Source: Candidatus Melainabacteria bacterium
Lineage (GTDB): Bacteria > Cyanobacteriota > Vampirovibrionia > 2-02-FULL-35-15
Length of the DNA stretch: 64,000 bases
NCBI GenBank assembly: GCA_023250195.1
Contig: JAHFBF010000001.1
Coordinates: 186,001-250,000 of the forward strand
Direction of reading: 5' to 3'
Shown here: positions 1-8,847 of the stretch, in pieces
How positions within the stretch are numbered: position 1 is the stretch's first letter
How the letters are laid out: each line of letters opens with the position of its first letter
The notes under the pieces: model-generated
Seen by the model: the letters and a program-made list of their open reading frames with translations, nothing else
Database searches by the model: none
Told to the model about the DNA's origin: nothing
Made by a program: the position numbers and the translations under genes

Positions 1-681
1 CGATGGATTTTCATCACCCCAATGTTCTTCTAAAATTGAAAAATTTATTGCTCTGCCATCAAGCCTTGGCGGTGTCCCTGTTTTAAGTCTCTTTGATTTA
101 AAGCCCAAAGAAACAAGAGAATCAGTTAAACCATAAGCTGCAAATTCTCCTGCCCTGCCGGCAGAATTTGACTTCAAACCAACGTGAACTTTTCCGGAAA
201 GGAAAGTCCCTGTTGTTATTATGACCGTCTTTCCATATACCTTTTCACCAAGAGATGTTTCTACACCTTTAATTCTCTTTGATTGTGAAGTTTCTTCAAC
301 AATTAGCCCGGTTATCATTGCTTGATATATATCCAAACCGGGTATATTTTCTAGGTAATTCTTAACCCACATTGAATACTCTTTTTTATCAGATTGAGCT
401 CTAAGAGACCTTACAGCCGGGCCCTTGCTGGCATTTAATGTTTTAAGCTGCAGGTAAGTAGCATCAGCAGCAATCCCCATAAGGCCGCCAAGAGCATCAA
501 TTTCTTTGACAAGATGAGATTTTGCCGGACCACCAACAGCAGGATTACAAGGCATTAAAGCAATGGTGTCAAGATTTAAGGCAAGGAGTAAAGTTTTTGC
601 ACCAAGTTTTGCACTGGCATGTGCAGCTTCACAACCAGAATGACCGGCACCAACTACAATGACATCATAAAATCTATCCAT
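1..681 (-). CDS. mnmG: tRNA uridine-5-carboxymethylaminomethyl modification enzyme MnmG (GidA), N-terminal part
   Basis: The first 227 residues of an FAD-dependent enzyme that, with MnmE, installs the cmnm5 group on the wobble uridine of certain tRNAs. The start is the ATG at 681, giving a protein that opens MDRFYDVIVVGAGHSG, with the Rossmann FAD motif GAGHSGCEAA at residues 11-20. Other family landmarks are visible: ALMPCNPAVGGPAKSHLV near residue 45, the GTFLSGKVHVG segment and the KTGTPPRLDG motif near residue 210. The gene runs off the left edge of the window, so roughly two thirds of the usual ~620 residues are missing. It is transcribed away from the HD-domain gene, with only 47 bp between the two starts. 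Identification is secure from the motifs. Confidence 0.95.
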   Translation of the reverse strand, partial: MDRFYDVIVVGAGHSGCEAAHASAKLGAKTLLLALNLDTIALMPCNPAVGGPAKSHLVKEIDALGGLMGIAADATYLQLKTLNASKGPAVRSLRAQSDKKEYSMWVKNYLENIPGLDIYQAMITGLIVEETSQSKRIKGVETSLGEKVYGKTVIITTGTFLSGKVHVGLKSNSAGRAGEFAAYGLTDSLVSLGFKSKRLKTGTPPRLDGRAINFSILEEHWGDENPS

Positions 682-728
682 ATGATTAAATTAAACTCGA
701 GGCCTCAAACTATTGTACAAGAAGAAAC

Positions 729-2342
729 ATGAAAGATAAAAAAGACAATTTAAATAGTATTTCCATAGTTAAAAGAAATGGAAACACCGATAATAAATAC
801 ACAAATCCAGATACAAAGCCCACAAACGTAGAAGGTCATTATCCCCGCTTTATGCTTCATGGAGCAATTAATTTACTTCAGGAAGACTTGCGGGAATTAA
901 GCATAATACTGGAAAGTTTTGTACCTTACCTGGATAAAATCGGGATTCAGTTAAACCAGACGAACTCTCTTATTAAAGAAATAATTACAGGAACAGAAAT
1001 TTTTAGAAGATTAAAGGGAATAAGCCAGGTAGAACTTTTACCATTTGCTTTTAAACAGGTCCCCTGGTTTACAAGATACACACACTCATGTTTGACATAT
1101 GTTTTTGGGGAATATGTTGTTAATAAACTTCATAAAAGTTTGAGCTTTAATGAAACAGATTTTGAAGCTGTAAAACTTTGTTTTTTAATCCATGATCTCG
1201 GACATGGTCCATTCAGCCATCTTACTGAAAGAGCTTTTAGAACACCAAGAGGCAGGGGTGGAAAAATCCCAAAAGAATATGATCATGAATACTGGACAAA
1301 GATTCTTTTAAATGAATTAAAAGAACAACTATTTGATGCAAATGACAATCCTTACTTAAACAAGAAATTAACCAAAGAAGAAAAAGATAGATTGAATATT
1401 TTTTCAAAAGCTATTGAAATCATTTCCAAAGAAAAAATAAATCTTTGCACCCAGCTGCTTTCAAGCCAGGTAGACTTAGACAGACTTGCAAACTATCTTG
1501 GTGACAGGCTTGTAGTCAATGTCATCCTTGAAGAAGCTGATGTCAAAAGCGAAAGCATGGTGAAGCATTTAAGTTCTTTAAGCGAAGTTGTAGATAATAT
1601 CAAAAGAATAATGAATGGCTTTGTAGTACTGGAAAAAGATACTGCTGGTAATAAATGTGAGCCTTATTTAGCTATTCATGAAGATGCTGTTAACCCTATT
1701 ATTCATTACCTTTTAGACAGACACATAATCCGTTACTATCTCTTAAAGCACTATAGGCGTGAAGCTTCTAACAATTTACTGGAAAAGATTCTCCTCCGTT
1801 CTAAACACCTGGTCAGAAATAACCAACTGGATTCACTTGGAAAGACTGACTTACTGGTTCAGACATGGCTATTTGGAAATCATACTGAAGCTGAATTTGT
1901 AGAAATGGATGATCAGCTTGTATTTAACCAGATAAGGAAATGGATGAAAAACACAAAAGATGAAATACTTAAAGATCTAACTTTTAGATTTACTGCTCAT
2001 AACTTCTTTTGTGCATATTCCTGCGAAAAGGATGGAAAGCCATTTCCACCAAGTAAAGAGGATATCGAAATAGCCAGAGAAGCTGCTGTAAAAACTCTTA
2101 AGAAAAAGACATTCCCTGACATAGACAGCAAACTACTTGGTGAATATTATTTTACTTATGATGAAACCACCTCAAAACCATATCATTCAGATAAAGATGA
2201 AATAGTAATTTTCACATCAGACAAAAAGGTTAAAAAACTTTCTTCATATATAAAGGATACTAACAATGAACTTGGCAAGTTGCTTTTAAATACAGAGTTT
2301 GCAAGATATCTATTTATAGTGCCTGATGAAGTAAACTTGTAA
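729..2342 (+). CDS. HD-domain phosphohydrolase (SAMHD1/dGTPase-like)
   Basis: A 537-residue soluble protein with a metal-dependent HD domain. The metal ligands can be read in order: His119 in TRYTHS, the His155-Asp156 pair in IHDLGHGPFSHL, and an acidic motif SSQVDLDRL with Asp249/Asp251. The HDLGHGPFSH motif is that of SAMHD1/YwfO-type HD proteins, which hydrolyse dNTPs or related phosphates; the substrate here cannot be decided. The N-terminal ~85 residues and the charged C-terminal ~150 residues are extra to the core and not recognised. The start at 729 is preceded by an AAGAAG Shine-Dalgarno-like stretch. It is divergent from mnmG and convergent with the subtilase gene. The first bases after its stop carry a copy of the cysE 3' end. 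Confidence 0.8.
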   Translation: MKDKKDNLNSISIVKRNGNTDNKYTNPDTKPTNVEGHYPRFMLHGAINLLQEDLRELSIILESFVPYLDKIGIQLNQTNSLIKEIITGTEIFRRLKGISQVELLPFAFKQVPWFTRYTHSCLTYVFGEYVVNKLHKSLSFNETDFEAVKLCFLIHDLGHGPFSHLTERAFRTPRGRGGKIPKEYDHEYWTKILLNELKEQLFDANDNPYLNKKLTKEEKDRLNIFSKAIEIISKEKINLCTQLLSSQVDLDRLANYLGDRLVVNVILEEADVKSESMVKHLSSLSEVVDNIKRIMNGFVVLEKDTAGNKCEPYLAIHEDAVNPIIHYLLDRHIIRYYLLKHYRREASNNLLEKILLRSKHLVRNNQLDSLGKTDLLVQTWLFGNHTEAEFVEMDDQLVFNQIRKWMKNTKDEILKDLTFRFTAHNFFCAYSCEKDGKPFPPSKEDIEIAREAAVKTLKKKTFPDIDSKLLGEYYFTYDETTSKPYHSDKDEIVIFTSDKKVKKLSSYIKDTNNELGKLLLNTEFARYLFIVPDEVNL

Positions 2343-2343
2343 G

Positions 2344-2377
2344 TTAAATCCCCATCCCGTGTATAAAGTCTGCATGG
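2344..2377 (-). repeat. Duplicated 3' end of cysE directly after the subtilase stop codon
   Basis: Read on the minus strand this 34-bp segment reproduces the end of cysE, including its stop codon. Positions 2344-2370 match 3760-3786 exactly (27 bp). Positions 2371-2377 match 3797-3803, so the copy has lost about 10 bp of the original. The segment begins one base after the stop codon of the subtilase gene. The arrangement is intact cysE, subtilase, cysE 3' remnant, all in one orientation, as if the subtilase had been inserted at the cysE 3' end with duplication of the target. Confidence 0.85.
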
Positions 2378-2378
2378 A

Positions 2379-3659
2379 CTACAAAATCGTTGCATCGATG
2401 ATTTTATTTAAACGCTTACCTCCAACTCTTGGAGTTGCAAAAGAAGTTCCTTCTACCAATCCAATAGCTGCTCTTCCAGATCCATCAGGGTTATATATAA
2501 TTCTTCCAGAGACATCCTCATCTAGAAAAAAGCAAGTCTGACCAGAGGAAAGAGCAATATCAAAAGTTGAAAATACAACATATTTACTATTTGAAGCCTC
2601 TAACCTTGGCTTTAAATACATTAGTAAGAAGAAATATTCTCTCATTATCTTTTCTACATCACCTTCAGGTGGTGCTCCTCCAGAAAATCTTTTATCCATT
2701 TCAGAGATTTTTTGTCTAACTGCTCCAAGAAGAGCTTCTCTAAGGTAGACTACATTTGCATGAATCTCACTAAAATCACTACTAACTATTTCTTTTGCCT
2801 TTCTCCCACACAATTTATTCACAAATGGTATTCCGCTAGAAGTAAGTTCTTTAGGAATATCAACATGACCATCTCCTAGTACTGAATAACCAAGTAATTT
2901 ATTATCATCAAATATTTCTGTCACACTATAAGTACCTTGCTCATACGATGTTATTAAACTATGCTTAGGAGAGTAATGGGTTATGTTTCCATTTGCATCT
3001 GTTGCACCAATAGCTTGTACCCCTTTAGCTAAGGTTAAAATATTAAAGCAATTTTCTCCTCCATTCATACCTGCTACAAAACCCTCTGTACCTGATGCTA
3101 TAACCCTTTCTAAAGCAATAACAGCTTTATACCAACTTTGATAAAAAGGATATTTTTGGCTTGATAGCCAATCAACAAGTCTTTCTCTATATTCAGCAAT
3201 GTTTTCATTGGTTATCTCTCTCATTCCTGTCTTTTCTATAACATCCTCTAGAGAATTAAATTCTCGACTATTGCCTAATGAAAGATTTACAATCGTGTAT
3301 AATCCATTACTTGCACGAATTCTTTCCAGTTCTTCAACAACTGCTAGTGCTTTCGTATCACCTTCCTGATAAAGATCAAATACTTTTCCTGCTAAATCTT
3401 CTGGAGTAATTACTTCACCGGGCTTTATACAACTAATTAATTCTCTTTCAAATAAATCAACCTGGACTAGCTTCCCTCTGCAAGTACCTTCTAAAACTCT
3501 TTTCACCAAATATCCATGCTGTATGCCAGGATCAGGTAACCCATCTCCGTTAATATCAATAGGAACTATTCCATTTTGATCTTTAAAATCTATAACAGCT
3601 GCTTTAAAAATTCTAGGTGCAGGAGTAAGTCCCTGAGTTTGTCTAATAGCATTACTCAT
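2379..3659 (-). CDS. Subtilisin-like (S8 family) serine peptidase, no signal peptide
   Basis: A 426-residue protein with the subtilase catalytic set: Asp24 in AVIDF, His48 in IQHGYLV, oxyanion Asn199 in AGMNGG and Ser406 in EGTSFATP. The segment TIVNLSLGNS (122-131) is the usual strand before the substrate cleft. The first His-containing region is preceded by a D-x-N-x-D-G-x-x-D loop (residues 35-43), which resembles a calcium-binding loop. The serine motif lies only 21 residues from the C-terminus, and there is no recognisable signal peptide or propeptide, so the protein may act in the cytoplasm or be exported another way. An AGGA Shine-Dalgarno lies just upstream. The gene sits between cysE and a duplicate of the cysE 3' end, which suggests acquisition. 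Family assignment is good; the substrate is unknown. Confidence 0.75.
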   Translation of the reverse strand: MSNAIRQTQGLTPAPRIFKAAVIDFKDQNGIVPIDINGDGLPDPGIQHGYLVKRVLEGTCRGKLVQVDLFERELISCIKPGEVITPEDLAGKVFDLYQEGDTKALAVVEELERIRASNGLYTIVNLSLGNSREFNSLEDVIEKTGMREITNENIAEYRERLVDWLSSQKYPFYQSWYKAVIALERVIASGTEGFVAGMNGGENCFNILTLAKGVQAIGATDANGNITHYSPKHSLITSYEQGTYSVTEIFDDNKLLGYSVLGDGHVDIPKELTSSGIPFVNKLCGRKAKEIVSSDFSEIHANVVYLREALLGAVRQKISEMDKRFSGGAPPEGDVEKIMREYFFLLMYLKPRLEASNSKYVVFSTFDIALSSGQTCFFLDEDVSGRIIYNPDGSGRAAIGLVEGTSFATPRVGGKRLNKIIDATIL

Positions 3660-3671
3660 AAAAACAGTTCC

Positions 3672-3689
3672 TATCTATAAGCATAGATA
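3672..3689 (-). promoter_or_regulatory. Inverted repeat in the subtilase leader
   Basis: TATCTAT and ATAGATA arms (7 bp each) separated by 4 bp lie 13-30 bp upstream of the subtilase start, overlapping the region between a probable promoter and the Shine-Dalgarno. This could be an operator or a small leader hairpin. No regulator is identified. Confidence 0.4.
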
Positions 3690-3696
3690 AAAAATA

Positions 3697-3716
3697 TTCC
3701 TTAATCAATTAAGGAA
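3697..3716 (-). terminator. Possible weak terminator after cysE
   Basis: A perfect inverted repeat, TTCCTTAAT and ATTAAGGAA with a 2-bp centre. On the minus strand it is followed by TATTTTTT, as in an intrinsic terminator. The stem is AT-rich, so termination would be partial. It lies between the cysE stop and the subtilase start, and an operator role is an alternative. Confidence 0.4.
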
Positions 3717-3759
3717 CATTAAACTTTGCTTAAGATCTTTCCTTAATATTCTTAACTAT

Positions 3760-4533
3760 TTAAATCCCCATCCCGTGTATAAAGTCATCAATATTCTGCA
3801 TGGTATCTTTTTTAGGCTGAGAACCGTTTTCTTCGGAAAGTTTTGGCATTGATTGTTGATCAAGAATTTTCTCAACTTCTTTTGAATTCGTTTCTTTTGA
3901 CAGGACTCTTATAGCCTGTTCAAGTTCTTTTATCTTTGTAATAAGACAATTAATAGCATCTGCTTCAGGATCAGGCAGGAGATTATGATTTAAAGAATCA
4001 CGTTCAGATATTTTCCTGCCTTGATGAAGGACAATTCTTGCTGGAATACCCACTACAGTTGAATTTGAAGGAACATCTTTTAAAACTACTGAGTTTGCCC
4101 CAATCTGACAATCATCTCCAATCTTTATATTTCCTAAAATTTTTGCTCCGCAGCCAACAACAATATTATTTCCAAGGGTAGGATGCCGTTTTACTTTTTT
4201 TGTACTTGTCCCGCCAAGCGTTACTCCCTGATAAATCACGACATCATTTCCAATCTCAGCAGTTTCACCAATAACTACTCCCTTTCCATGATCTATAAAA
4301 ACCCTCTTTCCAATATTAGCTCCAGGATGAATTTCAATCCCTGTAATCCACCTTGAAATATGAGAAACAAATCTTGGCAAAATCGGGATTTTTAGTTTAT
4401 ATAAAATATGTGCAACCTTATGAAATATAAGCGCATGTAATCCCGGATAACAAAGCAAAACTTCAAGCCATGATCCACTAGCAGGGTCTTTTTTTTGAAT
4501 ATTTTTTATTTCATCATTAAGCCAAAATAACAT
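3760..4533 (-). CDS. cysE: Serine O-acetyltransferase CysE
   Basis: A 257-residue enzyme that acetylates L-serine with acetyl-CoA to O-acetylserine, the substrate of CysK. The left-handed beta-helix hexapeptide repeats are plain, with the family block IHPGANIG, the active-site [22 protein letters not shown] and [11 protein letters not shown] (about residues 88-155). The N-terminal helical domain is short, as in the compact (EpsC-like) form. Residues ~185-257 form a hydrophilic coiled-coil-like tail longer than usual, ending DFIHGMGI. The start has an AAGGA Shine-Dalgarno 5 bp upstream. It follows cysK by 30 bp in the same direction, so the two pathway steps form an operon. The last 27 bp are duplicated beyond the subtilase gene. 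Confidence 0.95.
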   Translation of the reverse strand: MLFWLNDEIKNIQKKDPASGSWLEVLLCYPGLHALIFHKVAHILYKLKIPILPRFVSHISRWITGIEIHPGANIGKRVFIDHGKGVVIGETAEIGNDVVIYQGVTLGGTSTKKVKRHPTLGNNIVVGCGAKILGNIKIGDDCQIGANSVVLKDVPSNSTVVGIPARIVLHQGRKISERDSLNHNLLPDPEADAINCLITKIKELEQAIRVLSKETNSKEVEKILDQQSMPKLSEENGSQPKKDTMQNIDDFIHGMGI

Positions 4534-4563
4534 CAGTTCCTTTTTATACGTCTTTTTTATTAA

Positions 4564-5535
4564 TCAAACTCCTGCTTTTGCCATTGTTGGTTGGGCAAGA
4601 TCAGCAAATAGTGCTGTAGACAAATACCTTTCTCCGGTACTTGGTAATATCGTTACTATTAATTTACCCTTATTTTCAGGTCTCTTGCCTATCTCAAGTG
4701 CAGCATAAACAGCAGCTCCTGAGCTAATTCCAGCTAAAATCCCTTCTTCTTTTGCAAGTTTTCTCCCAAATTCAAGAGCCTGTTCACTACTAACATGAAA
4801 TATTTCATCAATAACTTTTCTGTCTAAAATATCAGGAATAAATCCAGCCCCAATCCCCTGAATCTTATGAGGAGAAGGCTGACCTCCTGCAAGAACAGGT
4901 GACTCTTTTGGTTCAATAGCAATAAGTTTTAGTGATAATTTCTTGGGCTTCAGAACCTGACCACAGCCTGTAATTGTTCCACCTGTTCCAACACCACTAA
5001 TAATTATGTCTACCTTTCCATCAGTATCTTCCCAGATTTCTTCTGCTGTAGTATTTCTATGAATCAATGGATTTGCAGGATTTTTAAACTGCTGAAGCAT
5101 GTAGGAATTTGGTGTTTCTTTCACAATTTCTTCAGCTTTAGCAACAGCACCCTTCATTCCCATTGCTCCAGGAGTTAAAACAAGTTCTGCACCAAAAGCC
5201 TTTAATAAGACTCTTCTTTCCATACTCATCGTATCGGGCATAGTAAGTATTAATTTGTATCCTTTTGCTGCCGCTACAAATGCAAGTGCAATTCCAGTAT
5301 TCCCACTAGTTGGTTCTACAAGCACAGTCTGACCGGGTTTAATCTTCCCTTCTTTCTCAGCTTCGGAAATCATACTTACACCAATTCTATCTTTTACAGA
5401 ACCCAGCGGATTCTGACTTTCCAATTTACAGGCAATGACAGTAGAAGGATCAAGCCCATATTCTTTATTTAATTTATTTAACCTGACAAGTGGTGTATTT
5501 CCAATGAGTTCAGTTACATCATTTGCAATCTTCAT
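4564..5535 (-). CDS. cysK: Cysteine synthase A (O-acetylserine sulfhydrylase)
   Basis: A 323-residue PLP enzyme that makes cysteine from O-acetylserine and sulfide. The PLP lysine is Lys48 in NPLGSVKDR, the substrate loop is TSGNTG at residues 76-81, and the glycine-rich phosphate loop is [10 protein letters not shown]. The C-terminal [11 protein letters not shown] matches the family. Length is normal for CysK. It precedes cysE in an operon. A TATAAT box and an AAGGAG ribosome site lie just upstream. No cysteine-responsive riboswitch was seen. Confidence 0.96.
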   Translation of the reverse strand: MKIANDVTELIGNTPLVRLNKLNKEYGLDPSTVIACKLESQNPLGSVKDRIGVSMISEAEKEGKIKPGQTVLVEPTSGNTGIALAFVAAAKGYKLILTMPDTMSMERRVLLKAFGAELVLTPGAMGMKGAVAKAEEIVKETPNSYMLQQFKNPANPLIHRNTTAEEIWEDTDGKVDIIISGVGTGGTITGCGQVLKPKKLSLKLIAIEPKESPVLAGGQPSPHKIQGIGAGFIPDILDRKVIDEIFHVSSEQALEFGRKLAKEEGILAGISSGAAVYAALEIGKRPENKGKLIVTILPSTGERYLSTALFADLAQPTMAKAGV

Positions 5536-5563
5536 TATCTTTTTCTCCTTTGCAACTATTTAA

Positions 5564-5569
5564 ATTATA
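5564..5569 (-). promoter_or_regulatory. -10 box of the cysK-cysE promoter
   Basis: A consensus TATAAT on the minus strand, 29 bp upstream of the cysK start and followed by an AAGGAG ribosome site. The -35 region is not well conserved, so the assignment rests on the -10 box and position. Confidence 0.5.
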
Positions 5570-5616
5570 TAACAAAACACGTCATTGATATGTCGTTTCT
5601 ATTCTTCATGATAACG

Positions 5617-5721
5617 TCAGGACTTACGAAAAAGTTCAACCCTATGCCATAAGCATAATTTGGAAGCAAAGCGGACATGGAGCGTGGGAATAGGGTTGAG
5701 TAAAAAAATCGTAAGTCCTGA
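5617..5721. mobile_element. MITE-like element with 13-bp terminal inverted repeats
   Basis: A 105-bp non-coding element bounded by perfect 13-bp terminal inverted repeats (TCAGGACTTACGA at 5617-5629 and its complement at 5709-5721). A second, inner inverted repeat is CAACCCTAT (5638-5646) with ATAGGGTTG. It contains no reading frame of note and no clear target duplication was found. The terminal sequence resembles ends of insertion sequences common in cyanobacterial genomes (from memory, not searched). It lies between the end of the isochorismatase-like gene and the cysK promoter, where its hairpin might also serve as a terminator. Confidence 0.7.
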
Positions 5722-5726
5722 AAGTA

Positions 5727-6296
5727 TTACGACTTAAATAATTGTTGAAGCTTCTTAAATTCCTCTGTTCCAGCCATATATGCCATCTCAAAAAGAAGTG
5801 TTTCAACCGAGCTGATTATAACACCGGCACTTTTCATTTTTCCAATTGCAATTTCCTTGTTATAAGGAACCCTTGTAGTTACTGCATCACAGGCTAAATG
5901 AACCTGAAAACCATTATGAATTAAGTCCAGAGATGTCTGCAAAACACATACATGAGCTTCAATACCACAGACAGCAATTCTTTTTATATTTCTATTTTTA
6001 AGTTCTTCAAGAAATCCGACTTGACCACAGCAGCTCATTGTTTTTTTATAAAAAAACTTTGCTCCGTGTAAATATTCCTTAAAGTCACTTATTGTAGAAC
6101 CTAACTTTTCAGGAACCTGTTCTGTAACTATTATAGGCAAAGTATAGATGTTTGCACCACTTAAGAGTAATTTTATATTTTTTACAGTTTCGTCATTTTT
6201 ATGTAAAACAGGAATGAATCTTTCCTGAAAGTCTATCAATAAAACAAGAGAGTTTTCATCTGTAAAAAGCTCTGGATGTCTGCTGTTAGAAACCAT
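5727..6296 (-). CDS. Isochorismatase-family cysteine hydrolase
   Basis: A 189-residue hydrolase of the isochorismatase/nicotinamidase superfamily. The catalytic Asp22 (LLIDFQERF), Lys84 (FYKKTMSCC) and Cys116 (GIEAHVCVLQT) are all present, along with the conserved cis-peptide context IEAHV. Members of this subgroup (YcaC-like) have undefined substrates, so no reaction is proposed. The start overlaps the end of the upstream small secreted-protein gene by 11 bp, with an AAGAAG-type ribosome site inside that gene, which suggests translational coupling in a gatA-led operon. Confidence 0.85.
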   Translation of the reverse strand: MVSNSRHPELFTDENSLVLLIDFQERFIPVLHKNDETVKNIKLLLSGANIYTLPIIVTEQVPEKLGSTISDFKEYLHGAKFFYKKTMSCCGQVGFLEELKNRNIKRIAVCGIEAHVCVLQTSLDLIHNGFQVHLACDAVTTRVPYNKEIAIGKMKSAGVIISSVETLLFEMAYMAGTEEFKKLQQLFKS

Positions 6297-6639
6297 AGCT
6301 CTTATCTTCTTCTTTTTTCTCTTCAGCCTGTGCTTTTAATACCTTTAACTGTTTTTCACCAATTTCTTTTTTAATACGTCCTTTTGTAATGAGAGTTTGA
6401 TCTTTTTTCTTTTCCCCTTCTCTCATAAGGCTTAGCCCTTCACTAACCAGTTTTCGTGCTTCTATTTTACGCTTCTCCATTATTCTAAAAGCTTCATCTC
6501 TTATTGGGATTCCGTCTGTTCCTGGCTGTGCACTACCTCCACTTGATGAAACCTGACTGTTACCAAATAATCCAGCAGTTACCGGATTTGAAAAAATCAG
6601 AGAATATACTAACACTAAAAGAAGATATTCTAATTTCAT
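6286..6639 (-). CDS. Small secreted protein, unknown function
   Basis: 117 residues. The first ~22 residues form a signal peptide (hydrophobic LLLVLVYSLIF ending in NPVTAG, cleavage plausible after TAG). A short Ser/Gly-rich linker follows, then from ~residue 45 a highly charged Lys/Glu helix (MEKRKIEARKLVSEG onward), probably a coiled coil in the periplasm. No known family was recognised. It lies 6 bp after gatA and overlaps the next gene, so it is co-transcribed with them. Confidence 0.7.
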   Translation of the reverse strand: MKLEYLLLVLVYSLIFSNPVTAGLFGNSQVSSSGGSAQPGTDGIPIRDEAFRIMEKRKIEARKLVSEGLSLMREGEKKKDQTLITKGRIKKEIGEKQLKVLKAQAEEKKEEDKSYGF

Positions 6640-6645
6640 TTATTA

Positions 6646-8112
6646 TTAAAAACTCCTACAGGTAATATCAAGTTTACATGCAGATTCAAATCCATATGCA
6701 GCACCGAGAAGTAATTCTTCACTTAATGAAGGTGCAATAATCTGAAGTCCAATCGGAAGTTTTTTAGAATCAAATCCACACGGAACAGAAATAGCAGGTA
6801 AACCTGCAAGATTTGCCGGGATAGTTGCAATGTCTGAAATATACATAGATAAAGGATCTTCAGTCTTTGAACCAAACTTAAATGCAGTAGTAGGACAGGT
6901 AGGCGAAATTAAAAGATCAACCTTTTCAAAGGAATTCAAAAAGTCCTGTGCAACCAGTTTTCTGACCTGCTGGGCTTTTTTATAATAAGCATCATAATAG
7001 CCTGAACTTAAAGCATAAGTACCAAGCATAATTCTTCTTTTTACCTCTGGACCAAAACCTTCCTGCCTGGTCTTTGTATACATTGGCAATAACTCTTTTG
7101 CTCCTGCAGTACGATAACCGTATTTAACACCGTCATACCTTGCTAAATTTGAACTTGCTTCTGCAGTAGCAATAATATAATAAACAGGTACTGAATATTT
7201 GACATTTGGCAGGGAAATTTCAACAACTTCTGCTCCAAGATCTTTGAAAATTTTAACAGAAGACTCAATTGATTTTTTAATTTCAGAATCTATACCACTC
7301 TCCATAAGTTCTTTAATAAGCCCAATTTTTTTTCCTTTGAGAGATGTCGTAGTTATTTTATTTATATAGTTTGGAACCTCAACATTTAAAGAAGTACTGT
7401 CTTTTGAATCATATCCACTGATATACTGTAAAACCAGAGTAGCGTCATAAACATTTCTTGCAAATGGGCCGATTTGATCCAGACTGCTTGCAAATGCAAT
7501 TAAACCAAACCTTGAAACCCTTCCATAAGTTGGTTTTAGACCAACAACCCCACAAAAGCTTGCCGGCTGTCTTACAGAACCACCGGTATCCGTTCCAAGG
7601 CTTACAGGCACTTCTCTTGAAGCAACAGCTGCTGCTGATCCCCCTGAACTGCCACCAGGAACAGTATTTAAGTTCCATGGGTTTTTTGTTTTTTTAAAAG
7701 CCGAGTTTTCAGTTGAACTTCCCATAGCAAACTCGTCCATATTTGATTTACCAATACAGATAGCGCCCGCTTCCCAGAGTTTATTTGTAGAAGTAGCTTC
7801 ATAAGGAGCAATAAAATTTTCCAAAATCTTTGAGCCACAGGTCGCAGGATAGCTTTTAATACAAATTACATCCTTAACTACGATAGGAACTCCTGCAATT
7901 GGACTTAATTTTTCGCCTTTCTTAATCTTTGCATCTAATTCTTCTGCCTGTTTATACGCTAAATTTGTTGTGCTTGAATTCAATGCCTGAATTTTTGGTT
8001 CAACAATTTCAATTTGTTTATAACAAGCATCAACAATTTCTTTTGCTGAAATCTCTTTATTTAAAAGGAGTTTATTAATTTCTTTTGCTGTTTTATCTAT
8101 TAAACTAGTCAA
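6646..8112 (-). CDS. gatA: Asp-tRNA(Asn)/Glu-tRNA(Gln) amidotransferase subunit A
   Basis: 488 residues of the amidase-signature family. It releases ammonia from glutamine for transamidation of misacylated Glu-tRNA(Gln) or Asp-tRNA(Asn). The Ser-cis-Ser-Lys triad is readable as Lys80 (IVVKDVI), Ser155 (VPGGSSGGS) and Ser179 (GTDTGGSVRQPASF). The start codon is TTG at 8112, supported by an AAAGG ribosome site at a suitable distance. Length is normal. gatB and gatC are not in the window. It heads a small minus-strand operon. Confidence 0.96.
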   Translation of the reverse strand: MTSLIDKTAKEINKLLLNKEISAKEIVDACYKQIEIVEPKIQALNSSTTNLAYKQAEELDAKIKKGEKLSPIAGVPIVVKDVICIKSYPATCGSKILENFIAPYEATSTNKLWEAGAICIGKSNMDEFAMGSSTENSAFKKTKNPWNLNTVPGGSSGGSAAAVASREVPVSLGTDTGGSVRQPASFCGVVGLKPTYGRVSRFGLIAFASSLDQIGPFARNVYDATLVLQYISGYDSKDSTSLNVEVPNYINKITTTSLKGKKIGLIKELMESGIDSEIKKSIESSVKIFKDLGAEVVEISLPNVKYSVPVYYIIATAEASSNLARYDGVKYGYRTAGAKELLPMYTKTRQEGFGPEVKRRIMLGTYALSSGYYDAYYKKAQQVRKLVAQDFLNSFEKVDLLISPTCPTTAFKFGSKTEDPLSMYISDIATIPANLAGLPAISVPCGFDSKKLPIGLQIIAPSLSEELLLGAAYGFESACKLDITCRSF

Positions 8113-8214
8113 TCTATTACCTTTCTAACATTTTTTATCCCTAGACAACGTAGTAATTATATTATAAGTGAGGGTTTGTTTGCCGACAAACCTGAACGTC
8201 ATTTAAAACAATCT

Positions 8215-8847
8215 ATGCAATTAATACTTATTAGACATGCACAAAGCAAAGGAAACAAAGCAAATATTGTTCAAGGGCAAACTGATGAAGGACTTTCAAA
8301 TCTAGGAAAAGAACAAGCTCAAGAATTATCAGAATATTTTGAGCCTGGAGATATTACAGCTATTTATTCAAGCGATCTTGGAAGAACTATTGAAACAGCA
8401 ACACCAACAGCAAAAAAACTAAATCTTGCAATCAAGACTGATGCTGACTTACGTGAGGCACATTTCGGAATCTGGGAAGGACTTACATACAATGAAGTTA
8501 AAGAAAAATATTCAAAGGAATATACTGAATGGCATAAAGACTATTACATAAGACCACACTGGTTTGAAAGCTTTGAATCACATCAAAAAAGAATTAAAAG
8601 AGCAATTGAAAAAGTTTTATTTGAAAATGACTATGGTTCAAAGGTAGCTATATTTACTCATGGTGGAAGTATAAAAACCCAGTTTGGGCATTTTAAAAAT
8701 CTAAGCGGCAAAGAATTAACGCAATTTATAACATTAAATTGCAGTTTAACCTTAATTAACTTTGATCCAACAACTAAATATGAAAATGGAAAGTTAATTT
8801 ACTATAATAAAGAGGTAATTAAAATCAAAGCTCAAAGGGAACTCTAA
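8215..8847 (+). CDS. Histidine phosphatase family protein (phosphoglycerate mutase-like)
   Basis: A phosphatase with the catalytic RHA motif at the N-terminus (LILIRHAQSKGN, His8 phospho-acceptor), the acid/base Glu in LREAHFGIWEG and the second His in FTHGGSIK. The substrate is unknown. The open frame extends upstream to a TTG at 8176, but the GAGG there is too close to that codon. I prefer the ATG at 8215 (211 residues), which gives the usual family start MQLILIRHAQ. Its stop overlaps the next start (TAATG). Confidence 0.85.
   Translation: MQLILIRHAQSKGNKANIVQGQTDEGLSNLGKEQAQELSEYFEPGDITAIYSSDLGRTIETATPTAKKLNLAIKTDADLREAHFGIWEGLTYNEVKEKYSKEYTEWHKDYYIRPHWFESFESHQKRIKRAIEKVLFENDYGSKVAIFTHGGSIKTQFGHFKNLSGKELTQFITLNCSLTLINFDPTTKYENGKLIYYNKEVIKIKAQREL

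Noticed and set aside
7445-7697. Short frames in both strands within gatA
   Set aside because: They lie inside a well-conserved enzyme gene in other frames and have no start signals.
8176-8214. TTG start for the histidine phosphatase at 8176
   Set aside because: The GAGG sequence sits almost on top of this codon, and the added residues precede the usual family N-terminus; the ATG at 8215 fits better.
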